From NCBI RefSeq assembly GCF_033568475.1, contig NW_027331831.1:12958001-13022000 (forward strand): a stretch of DNA of 64,000 nucleotides, given 5' to 3'. The position numbers and the translations under genes were made by a program. How positions within the stretch are numbered: position 1 is the stretch's first letter; every line of letters begins with the position of its first letter. The stretch is from Henckelia pumila (taxonomy: Eukaryota > Streptophyta > Magnoliopsida > Lamiales > Gesneriaceae). Below the pieces are notes generated by a model, which was not told the origin of the DNA, ran no database searches, and saw only the letters and a list, made by a program, of their open reading frames with translations. Positions 11,521 through 24,326 of the stretch are shown here, piece after piece.

Positions 11521-14500
11521 TCACTCACTTGCCGCAAGTTTCCTTCTCTGTTGATGCTCTGCAACTTTATAATCTACGACTTCGCGAAACATATTAGGAT
11601 CCAATACACAGTCATCGCTACCATACACCGCGGCTTGAACACTGGCCATAAGCTTAGCTATCTCTCTACCTGAAAATCCATCAGTCTTTGCAGCCGCTTC
11701 CTTTAAAATGTCGTCATTCACACCCTTCACCTCTATTTTCTGCTGCTGTTTCTGAAACAAATTTGAGAATAAGCCAGGTTTTCTTGCCCCTGCTTGCGCA
11801 ATGTACTTGTCAAGATAGAGTTTAATCAGCTTGAAGCGCTCATCTTCACCGGGTAAAGGAAATTCTAAGACTTCATCTATACGGTCTGCTACAGCTGAAT
11901 CAAGATCTCCAGGTCGGTTTGTGGCAAGGGCAAGAACTATATCCTTGGACTGGTCACCAGTTCGAAACAGGAGTGCATTGAGGGCACTTCTTTGAGCTTC
12001 ACTCATATATGTTTTATTCCGCCTGAATTAATATATTGCTGTTAGATGTCATTTCTGTTTAAATATGATCTCCATCAACAGTGTGAACACTAAACTGGCT
12101 ACAAAGTTTTGAATGCAAACAATTTTCCAACATCAATGTGAATTTCATACTTTGCCATGTTTCTTTAGCAAGCCATCAATGACCCCTCCCCACGTCATCT
12201 ATGACACTATATCTTTTGGATGGATCGAAGGAAGTGTGTTTTTTCAGAGATGAAGGTCCATACTTGATTAATTTGATTTACAGAAAACTCAATATCGGCC
12301 TATACACTCCATTTTTTAAGAAAACAATTTCATTAATACTGCCAAAAAGAAGCATACTCTGAGGCATTTTAAGTGGTGTACGCTCCATCAGGCAATGAAC
12401 TGTTGCATTTATGACCATATCCTAATGAACCAAAAAGAGTTATTTCCTACTACTTGTTTTCAACACCTAGGGCCGCAGCAATCACTCACTGAAACATCAA
12501 CATCAGCAATCATTGGTGATAGAGATCATAGAAGGATATATTTTTAAAGTTCAATTTTAATGGAAACGAAAGGACAAGGGAATATGAAAGTGTAATCGAG
12601 ATAATTTTACTTACTCGCACAAAAATGCATCTGCTTCATCAATGAAAAGTAACAAACCCTTTTTGGACTTCTTGGACCAGTCAAACAATTGGTGTATCTT
12701 TGTAACAGCCTGAGAGCCCAGGGGCGCAACATCTCCTCCAGTCATCAACGCATAGTCAAGGCCCTAATAAGCACAATGTGTTATAAATGATATTAGAGAA
12801 TCATGTATTAAATTTCCTGTAAGCATAAGATAAAGCCACTCGAAAGCATGTGGTCAATTGGATATCGATGTGATTCTTTTCGAATTTCAGGGTCATTACT
12901 TTAGCCGAAACTTGAGAATTTACAAAGAGAAACCAAGGTGTTGCCAAAAATATTAATGCCTGATCGTTGGGAAGGAGAAGCTTCTCATCAATTGAGTGTG
13001 AAAATTGAGATGCAATCAAGAAGGGAAAGGAGAGCCACCTATATAACCAGCTCCTGTCAAGTCCTAGCACCTTAACCATTTTAAGATCATTCCACTATGA
13101 GACAACGTACGATTACTTTTCTCGCAGGCTACTTGGAAGAAATGAATACAAAAAAATGAAATGAAATGATGTGTTGGGGTTTCGGAGATCCTCGAGTTAT
13201 GACAATTCAATAAATCCTCTAGTTATGATAAGGCGATAATTGCAATATTGCATGCCAGGAAAAAAATTAACTCCAAATCACAATTGATAGTTCCATAACG
13301 AGCAAGATGTAGAATTCATACAGATTTACGGGCAAGCTCCCTAGCAGCCATTGTTTTCCCTGTTCCAGGTGGCCCATAAAAAAGCATGTTTCTAAATGGA
13401 GCTTGATGAGCTTTTGTATTCGCAGTTGCATTCGCCAACTGCTCGATCCTTTTCTGAAGAGAAGGGTGTAAAATAACGTCGCCAAACCCATTTCCGTTTT
13501 TGGTGGCACCATGAGAGAGGGTTCTCATGGAAAACAAGCCAGACCATGGGTATTTCCCTCTGGAAGATTCTCTGATGAGAGATGGCTGTCCTAATATTCG
13601 GTCCACATAACTCCATATCACCCTAGCACCTTCTCTGAAATCAGAAAGGTAACTTTGCTGTAAGTGCTGAAAGAAGCACACAAAATAACCAGGCATGACG
13701 AGAGATAAATCAGAGACAGACTTACGGATCAATTAATCACACACGATGATACAAAATGCAATGTTCATACCAATGAAGGTCGATAGCTACATAGTTCAGA
13801 TACAACTATATGAAAAACCTAAGTGTCAAATACTAAAAAGAAGCTCATCAAATAAACTTGAGACATTATCATGTGTGCCCAATAGACAAATTTGTTGCCC
13901 CTAAAGCACTTGAAGCACGAGAGGAAAAAACATTATAGATATGAAAGAGGGAACCAAAAAAACTGATAACACATGAAGTTGCACTGTGCACATGGATGAA
14001 AACAGATGCATCCTAATACCCAAGGAAAACATATTCCCATCACTCTAGCCTTTTAAATACAGCTTTTCAATTTTTCTTAATAGTTAATAAAAAATTTTCT
14101 CTTATGATGTTTTCCATCACAACTGAAAGAAATATAGTTATCAAAGTTTTTACCATAAAAATGACTTCCAAGGAAAAACTCAGCAGTATCCCTAGACCAG
14201 AATAAGTAAAATCCTCTCCATATTTATCATTTGTTTCTGCTTGCCCTGTACTTTTAAATTTGAAAGTAACAAACAATTGACCACATGTCGCATTTTGCAT
14301 ATGGCATGTAAGCCATTAAGGTTGCCAACACCCTCTTGGGCAAATACACTGAAACAGCACAGCGTTGAGAGTTGTCCAAGGTCATTCCGCTAATTGTATA
14401 TCTAAAAAAAATCAATTTTCAAGTTTGACTCGTGGATCCGTGGTCTAACCCATTCCAATTATTCAAAATCATGTGTATGCCTCTGTTTATATTCTATTCC

Positions 14501-16111
14501 ACCTGCCCCGCCCAAGCCACTGTAAACACCGAAGTCTACAGGCATTGAGATCTGACAATGGTTGACAGCACACAAATATATTAAATTGATATGGTAAGGA
14601 CTGATTATACAGTATCAGATTAAGTATAAAATCTACCATGCGTGATTAAGAAAATGGAATATTAACATGCAAAAAAAGGTAATAAAATTGCCAAAAATGA
14701 AACCGTACCTAGTGGTGTATACACCTGCAGCAAGAGCTGTTATGCCTCCTACAGCTACAACCAGCTTATTTTGGTCTGTTAGAATCGCTCTCAAACCACC
14801 TGCATTAGATGGACAAGTAAGAAGGCGATTAGGTGGAGCCAAGAATTCAAATGAGGGGTGAGAGCCATGGTTGAGAGATTAAGCCACTCAGTTAAGAGGC
14901 TGAACAAAAACTTTGAATATTGCCTGTAACTATTTGATGGGTAAACAACAATTTATTAAAATAAGCTATCAACTAAACCCCGAGTCTATAATTGAAAGAA
15001 AGATACGGGTTATTGAATAAATTCAGAAGAAAAAATGAATACGTTCAACACATATAGACAATTTATAAAATTACATATGCAATCGGCATGAAAACAAACA
15101 CCAGAAGAGCATCAGGATAACATGTTGGAAATCACAGCATGCACCTAAACAACAATAAATGTTGAATTTCAACATTTAACTATCATTAAAAAAGGAAAAC
15201 CTCCAATGTGATCAAAAGTTGTATTAATAGCAGCGACCCATTTCTCTCGCTCTGCATTTGCACGATCAACTAGCATTCTTCTATTAACATCTTCTGCAAG
15301 CTTAGCTTCATGGGCTCTTCCCTCCGCCTCTGCCAAAGCCCTAACCTTGATAGTCTCGCGTTCTATTTCAGCTTTCTCTCTTTCAGTTTGACGGCGTTGT
15401 GCTTGAATTTGCTCCTCAGTAGCTCGTCTAGCCGCTTCTTGCCTCATAGCTGATTCCTCTTGCATTTTTACAAGCTCTTGATTTCTTGCTCTTTGATGTT
15501 CATTTTCTGCCTGCAGACTTGGTACTTTATTCACTGGAAATATCATTGCCACATTTAATATGCACCAAAGGATTACATACCTGCATCCTTTTTCTTGCCA
15601 ATTCATCCTCGTAACGAGCCATCTGGGATTTAATTTGTGCTTGTTGCTGAGCCAGCTTTTTCTGTTCTTCATATATCACCTTTTGTCTCTCCTACAGTAA
15701 CCAACGGCTTGTTGATTTTCAAGCATTAATTTACATTATTTTTTCTAAGAATCCAGTAAAAAAATCACTTTTTTTCCCCTTTTTTGATTTGATAAGAAAC
15801 GAGATCATATTATATATATAAAAAGATCATATTATAAACAATCTTCGATCTTTAACCAAATAGTACATCTAATTGATATCATATACTATGCCCTGTCCCA
15901 ACTCAAGACCTTTCTAAGCATTAAAATGATTTCTTAACAAACATGAGAAACTAACACCACAAACCAAATGCATCAAGATACAAGAGGATGCATACTACAA
16001 CAGTCATTATTAGGAATTTCAAAACATAACTATGTAAGGTTTCAATATCAAGTAAATCTAGTTTCAAATTCTCATAATGCATACGATTGAATTCAGTTGT
16101 TTGGTTTATAG

Positions 16112-16155
<44 letters not shown>

Positions 16156-16733
16156 TCTATCTTATTAAGGCTGAGAAGTGAATAGCAACTATTTTTGGTC
16201 CGGTGGTATGACAAATTTCAAACTGCAAATATCATCCCTCTTTTCTTTTCTTTTTTTTTTCCATCAAACAACTTGAATAATGATTGGATCACCGAGCAAG
16301 TTTATTTCAAATTTCAAAAAAAAAAATGTTTTTCTCTGAAAGAAATTCGTCGACCACGGTTCCTCATCCAAATGCCTTGATTTTTAGGGTTGTAGAAAAG
16401 GGCAAAGGGAGATGAAGACTGAAGATCAAGAGGGAGCAATCACAAATAATCAAAAGCACATAAAAAAATCCGATAAAATGCCTAAAAACGGAAGGAAAAG
16501 GTAAAACTTTTACTTGCTTTCTCGATCCAGTTAATTCTCACAAATTCAGTATATTACCTACAATTTTTTTCCTTCTCCCAATTCCTTCTTTTTTTTATTG
16601 TAAGCACTAAGCATCTTTCCACCTTTCCATTGTATTTTTCACGACAATATTGTATCATCAACTTTATTGATTAGCATGACAATACATATCATTTGTTTTA
16701 TTTTATGTACACGTATCGCGTGTGCCACCAAGA

Positions 16734-16782
<49 letters not shown>

Positions 16783-17984
16783 GTTTGTATATATATATAT
16801 GTATGTATGGAAACGTGAGGGAAATTCAACAGACACATCAAGCGATTATGCATTATAGTCATCCCAATGTATTAGTAGTTAACAATCTAATAGGACTAGC
16901 AAAAAATCGCATAGGCAGCCAGAGAATAAATACCCTTTTTTACCATGTTACAGAGGATAGAATCTAAGACATCTAAGGCAACGAGTGAGATACCACATTC
17001 TTGGATTAAAGGTGAGAATACAATAGCCAGGAACAAATTTCTTCGAATCAATCCACAGATGTAACACGACGATTCTCACCAAAAACATACAACTAATAAC
17101 AATGTCGACCAAAACAGCTGTATTTAGACTGCTAGATACTGAACTTTTTTAGAAGAAACTCCAACTTACAGTTTCAGCTTGAGCTTGCAATGCCTTGAAT
17201 TCTGTCGCTTTTACATTCAATTCCTGCAGCCTCGTTTCTTCCTGTTTTTTCATCACTTCAAAAGCCTATACCAATAATATTACATCGTCAGAAATTTCAG
17301 AATAGTCTGGTGCGGATATTTGGATACATGCACCGCCACGATATACTCCTTGAAATAATGTCATGAAATTCATTCATATATGATTATACAACACCAAGTC
17401 GCAAACTTTCTTGCTCTAACAATCCATACTGTCCAAAACGTAACTAAGCAGAATGGAAAAACGCCCAACAAAAAAAATCTCAAGTTTAAATCTCTTCGCA
17501 AAACTTCTCCCGCATGAAAATGAAGGTCATTCGAAAACAGCAAAAAAACAAGTTTCAACACAGCCACTACAGAATGAGTAAAAACAGATCGAAAAGACAC
17601 AAAAAATTCAGCATATGCCCCAAAATGGATCAATTTCACTACTATAACCAATAACCGTCCCCCAAACTTTCAAACCTTCTTAGCATGGGGAGAGCTATTA
17701 AACTCTCTCAAAGCCTTGGCACCCCTCTCCAATGCCTCAGGGTCGAACCCCGCTGAGGTAGTCCTCGGATTATCATTCCGAACCCGCGCAGCATCGGCTG
17801 GAGCAGGAGCAGCAGGTTGAGTTGGCGAATTAGCTGACTCATGAGCCTTGGGAGCAGCTGAAGAAGAGCTATCAAATGGTGAAAATTTGAAGGGTCCATC
17901 AGCATAAGAATGTTGTGCACCGAAAGCTGCGAAAGCTAAGGCCGCTAAAGCCCCTGAGGCGCCACTCTTCGGCATTATTCGCAA
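11521..17984 (-). CDS. ATAD3-type mitochondrial AAA+ ATPase; 8 exons, 626 aa
   Basis: The product is a membrane-anchored mitochondrial AAA+ ATPase of the ATAD3 family, linked to nucleoid organisation and inner-membrane structure. Exons (minus strand) are 17984-17676, 17265-17170, 15691-15581, 15510-15201, 14799-14709, 13634-13322, 12763-12615 and 12022-11521. All junctions are GT/AG and phases match, giving 626 aa. In order: an Ala-rich N-terminus with YADGPF; a long Glu/Arg/Gln coiled coil (about 105-270); one hydrophobic segment [16 protein letters not shown] (about 287-302); and a C-terminal AAA module with Walker A GPPGTGKT (393-400), Walker [10 protein letters not shown] (447-454), sensor-1 N495, arginine finger about R507, and a sensor-2-like [10 protein letters not shown]. 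Length fits the family. The gene converges on NDUFS6, with 503 bp between stop codons. The ATG at 17984 is used; a second in-frame ATG lies three codons on. Nothing looks broken. Confidence 0.95.
16114..16152. repeat. (TA)n microsatellite in ATAD3 intron 2
   Basis: A nearly pure TA run. A second, interrupted TA/GTAT run lies at 16736-16808 in the same intron. The (Ile-Tyr)n reading frames across them are artefacts of the repeat. Confidence 0.95.
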
Positions 17985-18554
17985 ATGTAAATCAGGTAAC
18001 CCTCAATTGACAGATGATGATACAGATTCTAGGGTTTATGAATTCGAAAACAAAAGAATTGGGGGACTTAACAATGGTGGCTTGAGGCAGAAGAAAAGGG
18101 AAGTTGACATCGGAGAAGAAGGGTGCAGGGTTTATGTAGGGTATTATTGCCATTATTATTTCGTGTGATGGGCCAAAATGGTTCGTTGTTGCTTTCGGGC
18201 CCAAATAAGATTCTTGTTTTTGGCCCGTTAGTTCCATTTTTGCAAATCGAGAACCCAATTCAATTTGTACCCAGAGTTCCAAGTTATTTTAAAAAAAATT
18301 ATAAAGGATGTCGTACACTAGATGAAAGTGGGATGTGACATAAATTTTCAATCATTTTATGTTTATCTCTTTTTTTTTTTGTTAAACCAATATCACCTTT
18401 TGGCTCTTTATGACATTGTGTGTTGACTAGATAAAAAAATCCCTCTCAACCCATGTGATTAGTGGATGATAAGCTTGATATCTTTTGAATTTTACTATTA
18501 TACCCTTCTCTCCACAACAAAATTTTTTTTCATTCATAATGAATGACATTTTTC
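17985..18554. other. ATAD3 upstream region, no gene seen
   Basis: This holds the presumed leader and promoter of the minus-strand ATAD3 gene. No coding feature is visible. The part from about 18300 to 18540 resembles 27690-27890 (a shared GGATGAAAGTG start and an ATTTTACTRTTRTACCC end), so both are probably copies of one diverged dispersed repeat. Confidence 0.5.
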
Positions 18555-18893
18555 GGGAGTATTTGCAAGCACAAAAAAAAAGATTGTTAGATTTTGGCTT
18601 AAAAAATCACTTTTGTGTGTTTCTTAAACCCAAATTATGAGTTAGCTTATGTTTAACTTAATTAAAATCCAAAAGCTATTCATATGATGATTATAATTAT
18701 CCAAATGTGATTCTAATAAAAATGTCAATGTTAAAATCACTTTAATCACTTATTTATCAAAACACTACCCAACTTTGATTTTTAGATTTTCACATTTATT
18801 TCCAAACACTATCAAATTTTAATTTTTCTTAACTTTTTTATAATCTAAAAATTAATCACTTCTACAAAAGTAAAATCTTTTGCAAACACTCCC
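18555..18893. mobile_element. Probable degenerate MITE (339 bp)
   Basis: The ends are inverted: GGGAGTATTTGCAA at the left and GGGAGTGTTTGCAA read from the right. The interior is AT-rich with several TAAAATCACTT-like words on both strands. I could not define a target duplication, so the superfamily is uncertain. The span from 18894 to 19058 up to the gypsy element is plain AT-rich spacer. Confidence 0.55.
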
Positions 18894-19063
18894 TTAATAA
18901 GTTTGTAATTGTATGCAATTAACAGAGGCAATTAAGATATTATATAACAAACACAATAATCCTACAAAATTAAAAACATATAAAACAACATATTATTTAT
19001 CTCTACATATTGATTATTTATATTTCATTATGTTTTTATCATATTTTTATTCATCCCTCATAT

Positions 19064-21621
19064 TGTGAGACCTCGAATCTAATCATCTAATCTCACCAAA
19101 GAAAACATAAATTAATTCCAGCACAAATGGCGATGCAAAAACGGACATTTGGCGACGCAAAAACACGTCGCGAAACAACAAATTTTTTTTTTTAAAAAAA
19201 AAAAAAATTCCGAACTACACGTCCGGGCGCGCCGGAATTTCGCACAATTCCAAGCCCAGGGGAGGCGCGGGCGCGCTGCCCCTTCGACCTGCACTGAGAA
19301 ACACTCCCAAAAAGCAAAACTAAAGCTTGGGAAAGTGCAAAACCATAAACCAACTTAATCATAAACATGCATTGATATATCAAACTGTCAAAATACAATA
19401 CATGAAGTTCTAGAGTTGTACAATAATCAATCTAGTAGAACATGCATCATTTCTAAGTTCTACAATCAAAATACAACAAGTACAATCGAGTTCGAAAACA
19501 AAATCGACTCCTACAATAACGAGGCCTCACTCTTTCAACTCGACCACCTAGCCATGCGATCTCTGACTCAATCCTGCCCCACCTGCCGTCAAGTACACAT
19601 ACAAACAAAACGACAGCCGGATAATCCGGTGAGAATACAATTCCCAGTAAAACAGACAAAACATGCATATCAAATAATATATCGAACACGATATATGAAA
19701 TAGCCAAACAAGAGTTCCAATAACATGTCAATAACTCCAAATCAATTGCATAAAGTGCAATGCATGTCTTTAAAACAAGAATTATCAAGTCTGGATAATC
19801 ACAAGGTAAAAGTCCTCTTTTCTCAATTGGGATCCCGATGACAAAATATCACCAACACACCGACTCTCCAGATCGAGGTGGATGGTGCATATTTTTCTCC
19901 TCTAGACTCTGGGCTCATATAGAGAGTGTTTCTCGACAATTGATAAAAATCTGCTAACCAATGTCACTCAACTATAGTCCACAGAACATCTAACTCTTCT
20001 GGGCCTCTCTTGCCCGCAAAACAAAGGTAATTGGCTCAATATAAATGCAATGCAAATCAAAACTCATTCAACTGATTTAAGTAAAACAAATAACATATAA
20101 TTCAAGTAGCATGCAAGTATGTGATTTTCCCTAGGACACTCGAATCATTTCGGATTCGAGTTAATCGTCCTATTCCATTCCAAAGTCGTCTTTTACCTCT
20201 TTCAAACTTCGATGCTCCAATCCTGGAAACAACAACGATTTCTCAATCAGGATTCATTCTAATATCCTTTCACGATAAAAAGAAAGTCGATACTATACCG
20301 CCTCCAATCTCTAGAAATATTCAAATTCTGCAAATCTCGCAAATTACGGACTTCAACTGAATCTGTAACAGAGATAATAAAGGCTCGAGATCAATAACGA
20401 TATCCACAATTGACTAGAAGCTGTTCAATACAATCCAAACCAAAACTATAGCCCAAAATCCGAACCGACGGCATAACGACTATAACTGATCAAACCGGAA
20501 ACACAGACAGCATAATATCAATCCAATAAACTCAATTCAACAATCAAACAACCAAAAATGGCTCAAACCCAACAAAACTCCAAAACCCAAATTTTGAATA
20601 ATCTTCCAAAAATCATAACAATTCTGAACGACGTTCAAACTCGAAACCTACTGAGAATAAACGATCAGAACTCTGCCAAGAACAACATACTCAAAACTAG
20701 GGATGTAAACGAGCCGAGCTACTCGTGAGCAACTCGTGAGTAGCTCGGTCAAAGCTCGACTCGAGCTTGAGCTCGAGCTCGAGTAGCTCGAGCATACAAT
20801 CGAGCTCGAGTCGAGCTTTGAAACTATATGATCGAGTAGCTCGCGAGCTACTCGATAAGCCACATATATATATATATATTAAAAAATAATATAAATATAA
20901 ATATAATATATATAATATAATATTATATTTATATATTAATTTATTTATAATATTTATATATTTATTTATAATATTTAATTAATTTTATTTTATTTATTAT
21001 ATTTTTATATATATATTTATTTTATAATATATATAATATAATATTTTATTTATTTATTTATATATTTTTAATTTTTATATATATTTAATATAAAAGCTCG
21101 AGCTCGAGCTCATATTTTACTACTCGATCGAGCTCGAGCTCGAGCTCGAGTAGTAAAATATGAGCTCGAGCTCGGCTCGGCTAGATAAAACTCCTACTCA
21201 AAACTCAGCCGATTCTAACAACATCCAAAAAACAAAACGTATCTGATCGGAGAAATACTTACGATAAAACAGAGCTCTCGTTGCCGTGATCGCTAATCTG
21301 CCTTCAGAATTAAATTCTAACGGACGGATCGAGCTCAGACTGAAATCCCAAAGTTTGGAAGCTCACGTTAATGGAGGAATCGGCTTGGGAGGCGTGGGGA
21401 AGAAGGAGAAGATGAAGACTCACGCCTCTATCTCCTATTATAAATATAAGACCAAGTCAAACATGCTATAAATATCTAACAATCTCCATTTTTTGCATTT
21501 TAGCCCCTGAAAATTCTGAAATTTGCAAAAAGGACCCTGATTAAAATCAAGTCGGCTCTTGAACTCTGTAATCTCCGATTATCTTAAATAAAGTTAATTA
21601 AGATAAATTCGGGGCGTTACA
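19064..21621 (-). repeat. 3' LTR of the gypsy element (2558 bp, carrying a later insertion)
   Basis: It is collinear with the other LTR except for a 496-bp insertion plus an 11-bp duplication (20699-21205) and a shorter GC-rich tract near 19220-19280. Confidence 0.93.
20699..21194. mobile_element. 496-bp non-coding insertion with GAGCTCG-rich ends inside the 3' LTR
   Basis: It is absent from the other LTR, which reads straight through CATACTCAAAACTCAGCC. The insert is flanked by an 11-bp direct repeat TACTCAAAACT (20688-20698 and 21195-21205). It starts AGGGATGTAAACGAGCCGAG, has an AT-only core, and ends in alternating GAGCTC/TCGAGC words including a perfect hairpin (about 21110-21164, arms CATATTTTACTACTCGA and its complement). 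The long duplication would suit a Mutator-like or SINE-like origin; I cannot decide which. Confidence 0.85.
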
Positions 21622-21636
21622 ATTCTCTCCCTCTAA
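21622..21636 (-). other. Polypurine tract of the gypsy element
   Basis: The minus strand reads TTAGAGGGAGAGAAT directly before the 3' LTR, the usual site of plus-strand priming. Confidence 0.8.
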
Positions 21637-21929
21637 GAATAGATTTCGTCTTTGAAATCAAAACGGTTCAATCTCATAAGAACGAGATAGAGTCAAAACT
21701 GCAATAAAGATTCTTCTCTGAAGACTAACTCTGAATTTGATGATCCAAACAAAATCTGTCCTTCTAACTGCTTCTTCAAATCCGTATCTGCTCAACTGTA
21801 CAAACACAACTGAAACGGTTTGGCTATGGAGCTGCTACTCTATTCGGTCATATTCTGAATCAGTTGTCTCAAGCAACTCGTGACTTCAACAAATCCGGTC
21901 TCATCAGCTAAAGAGAAAAAGAAATTCTG

Positions 21930-24110
21930 ATCTGGTAATTCAACAACGAGAATCTGGTGATAATCCGCATTAAAAGACGGAAAAAAACCTCGTGAAAACC
22001 AGGAAGAGACGGAATAAAACAACTCTGTAGGCAAGATCGCCCGTCATCTTCAGACTCTAGTGCGATTCAATCAATCTCCGAGACGATTTCTATCTCTCTT
22101 CTCATCTCTGAATCTCCTCTGAAAGTCGAAATCTTCAGAAAACACCAGTCTCACCACCGATCAAACATGATATCTATCCCATTCTGAACCAGAATAAACT
22201 GTACGACAGACTGTCGGTCATTCTCTTTCTGCTATCAACTACAGACAACTTTCAGTTCTGAATTTCTTCAACGAATACTGATAAGTCAAATCAAATATCT
22301 AAATGATCTTGATCTTCTCAATCAATTCCGATTCGGCTCAAAAGAAAATTGCTGATAGAACTCCTATCTGCTTCAAATTATAACCCAAAAGTGCCGAATT
22401 CATCACTCAAGCAGAAATTCAATAGTAGATAAAATAAAAACAAATATTTTGGCTCAGAGCATCCGCTACTGCATTCGATCTCTCCGGATAGAATCAGATT
22501 CCCCATCAAAAATTCCTCAGTGTCTCTAATCATCTTCACTTTCTCATACCCAGTCTGTACGGCGAAACCAATACTACACCTTCCAAGATCAGTAAGATTA
22601 TGGAAATCTCCTCATAAGAAAATAGATACCAGATCTTCTAATCAATAAGATCGCTGCGAGCTCAAAGTCCAGATTCAGACGTTGAGTCTCGAGCGTCTTC
22701 AGCAGTCTCGAAGCTCAAGCTAATAACATACCACAATCTCAATAAGAAAAAGTTCCAGGCACTGAAGATCATCAGTCCAGACAGAAATCAGAAGTCCTAA
22801 AGCACTAATCAATATCTTCTGCAATCAATAAGAACTGGTCTCATAAGATTTAGTCCAAACAAAAGAACATAATCTGCGAAGTAATCGGCTTTATCAACGA
22901 TAAGAATTCCTTGAATAATCAGGGATAGTACTCCTAATCTTCCAATATCAGATAAGGACGTCGATATAGATTGATTCATAACGGCTTCAGCCTCAAGGTG
23001 ATCAGCAGAAATTCAATCTCCAGATAAAATGATTGAGGAATACAATTCGATCCCATCAAAATCAGACGTCGATGGAATAGCGTAACTTCTCGGCACGCAA
23101 ATCTGTAAATAGCTCTCAATGAATCTGAAAGATCAGCACGACTCTGTCTCTCAATTACTCCTTCCAGTCCGAAAACCAAAAGTCGACTCATCTGATTTGG
23201 CTGTCCGTCGTTCTGAGGATATTGAACTGAAATAAGTCGTAATCAAAACAACAAAAGTCTCTACGAAGTCTTTGCCAAAAGAACGAGTGCAACGAGGATC
23301 TCTAACTAAACTGACTGACTACGGTCAAACATGACGTCTGAAGACTTCTGACAACATATTAATCCTCTGAATATTCGTCTGTCATCTGAAATAATACTGA
23401 ATAACTGCAAAGTGCTAATCTCGAGATACGCTGTTTACCCCGAAACATCTGGCATACCAGAATCACTTATTCACAATATACGATCTTTGCGCTGACCTGA
23501 GACTCCAACTGCTATCCCAATCTGAATTCCTCCAACGAATTCTCATATCTGCTCCAAACTCTAACCATAACTGCATAAATCGTCAATCAAAGAGAAACAC
23601 CGATAGTAGATAAAATAAGAACGATTCTACACTCCAACCAGAAATTAAGAATCACCGGTTAAGAGAATAATTGTAGTAGATAAAATAAGAATAAATCTTC
23701 CGATTAAACACACTGATCTCATAAGATTCGATTCAGACCAAAATGCATTCTCTGGAGATAGCTGAGAAATCGGCTCCACGACGATAAGAATTCTCGGAGA
23801 GTCTGTTATAGAACTCATAATCTTCAACTCTCTGGTACAGACACGATAAGATCAATAAGAATTCTAAATTCATCTAATACCTTTGATAGATTCAGTTCAA
23901 AGGGTCTATAACACTGAAACCGAGTTTACAATTCAAACGGTACTACAACAAAATCAAAGCGGCCATACCTCATTCCGAATCCACTCTTCCATACCTCTTT
24001 CTTACTAACTCTCAACTGATGATGTCTGATCTCAAGTCGTTGCTGAAATTAACCTCACAAATCAGAGGCAATTTCGGAATCTCATCTGGCAATACCAGCA
24101 AACTCTCTAA
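21930..24110 (-). pseudogene. Broken gypsy pol; domain fragments in an apparently non-canonical order
   Basis: Reading down the minus strand I find: a protease-RT linker remnant (REF, DEIPKLP, about 24110-24020); an RT palm remnant GMRYGRFDFVVVPF then LDEFRILID (23975-23845); an integrase core remnant VRDPRCTRSFGKDFVET then PQNDGQPNQ (23308-23193); an RNase H remnant LDFELAAILLIRR (about 22700-22625) then NAVADALSQ (about 22478-22447); and an integrase C-terminal remnant DLAYRVVL (about 22042-21985). Frames shift repeatedly and stops are frequent. The usual order is RT, RNase H, integrase; here an integrase core precedes RNase H. The pieces were recognised by eye and are heavily mutated. Confidence 0.65.
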
Positions 24111-24326
24111 CCATTGATTTATCAAACAATTCGAGCTAGATTCTAGGACCTCAACTGCATACCAAGAGAATTCCTCCGTACAATTCTGAAATCAAGCGGT
24201 CATACAACAAACAAAAGCAGCTATGGAATGCAAAAGCTCAAAAGGCAGATGATGCATCATAGTAATATCTTCAGTTAAGAATAAGGAGCGTAACAGAACT
24301 ATCAGAATAAGAGCATAAAATCATAC

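Noticed and set aside
16639..16967. Frames with (Ile-Tyr)n on both strands
   Set aside because: Produced by the TA/GTAT microsatellite in an ATAD3 intron.
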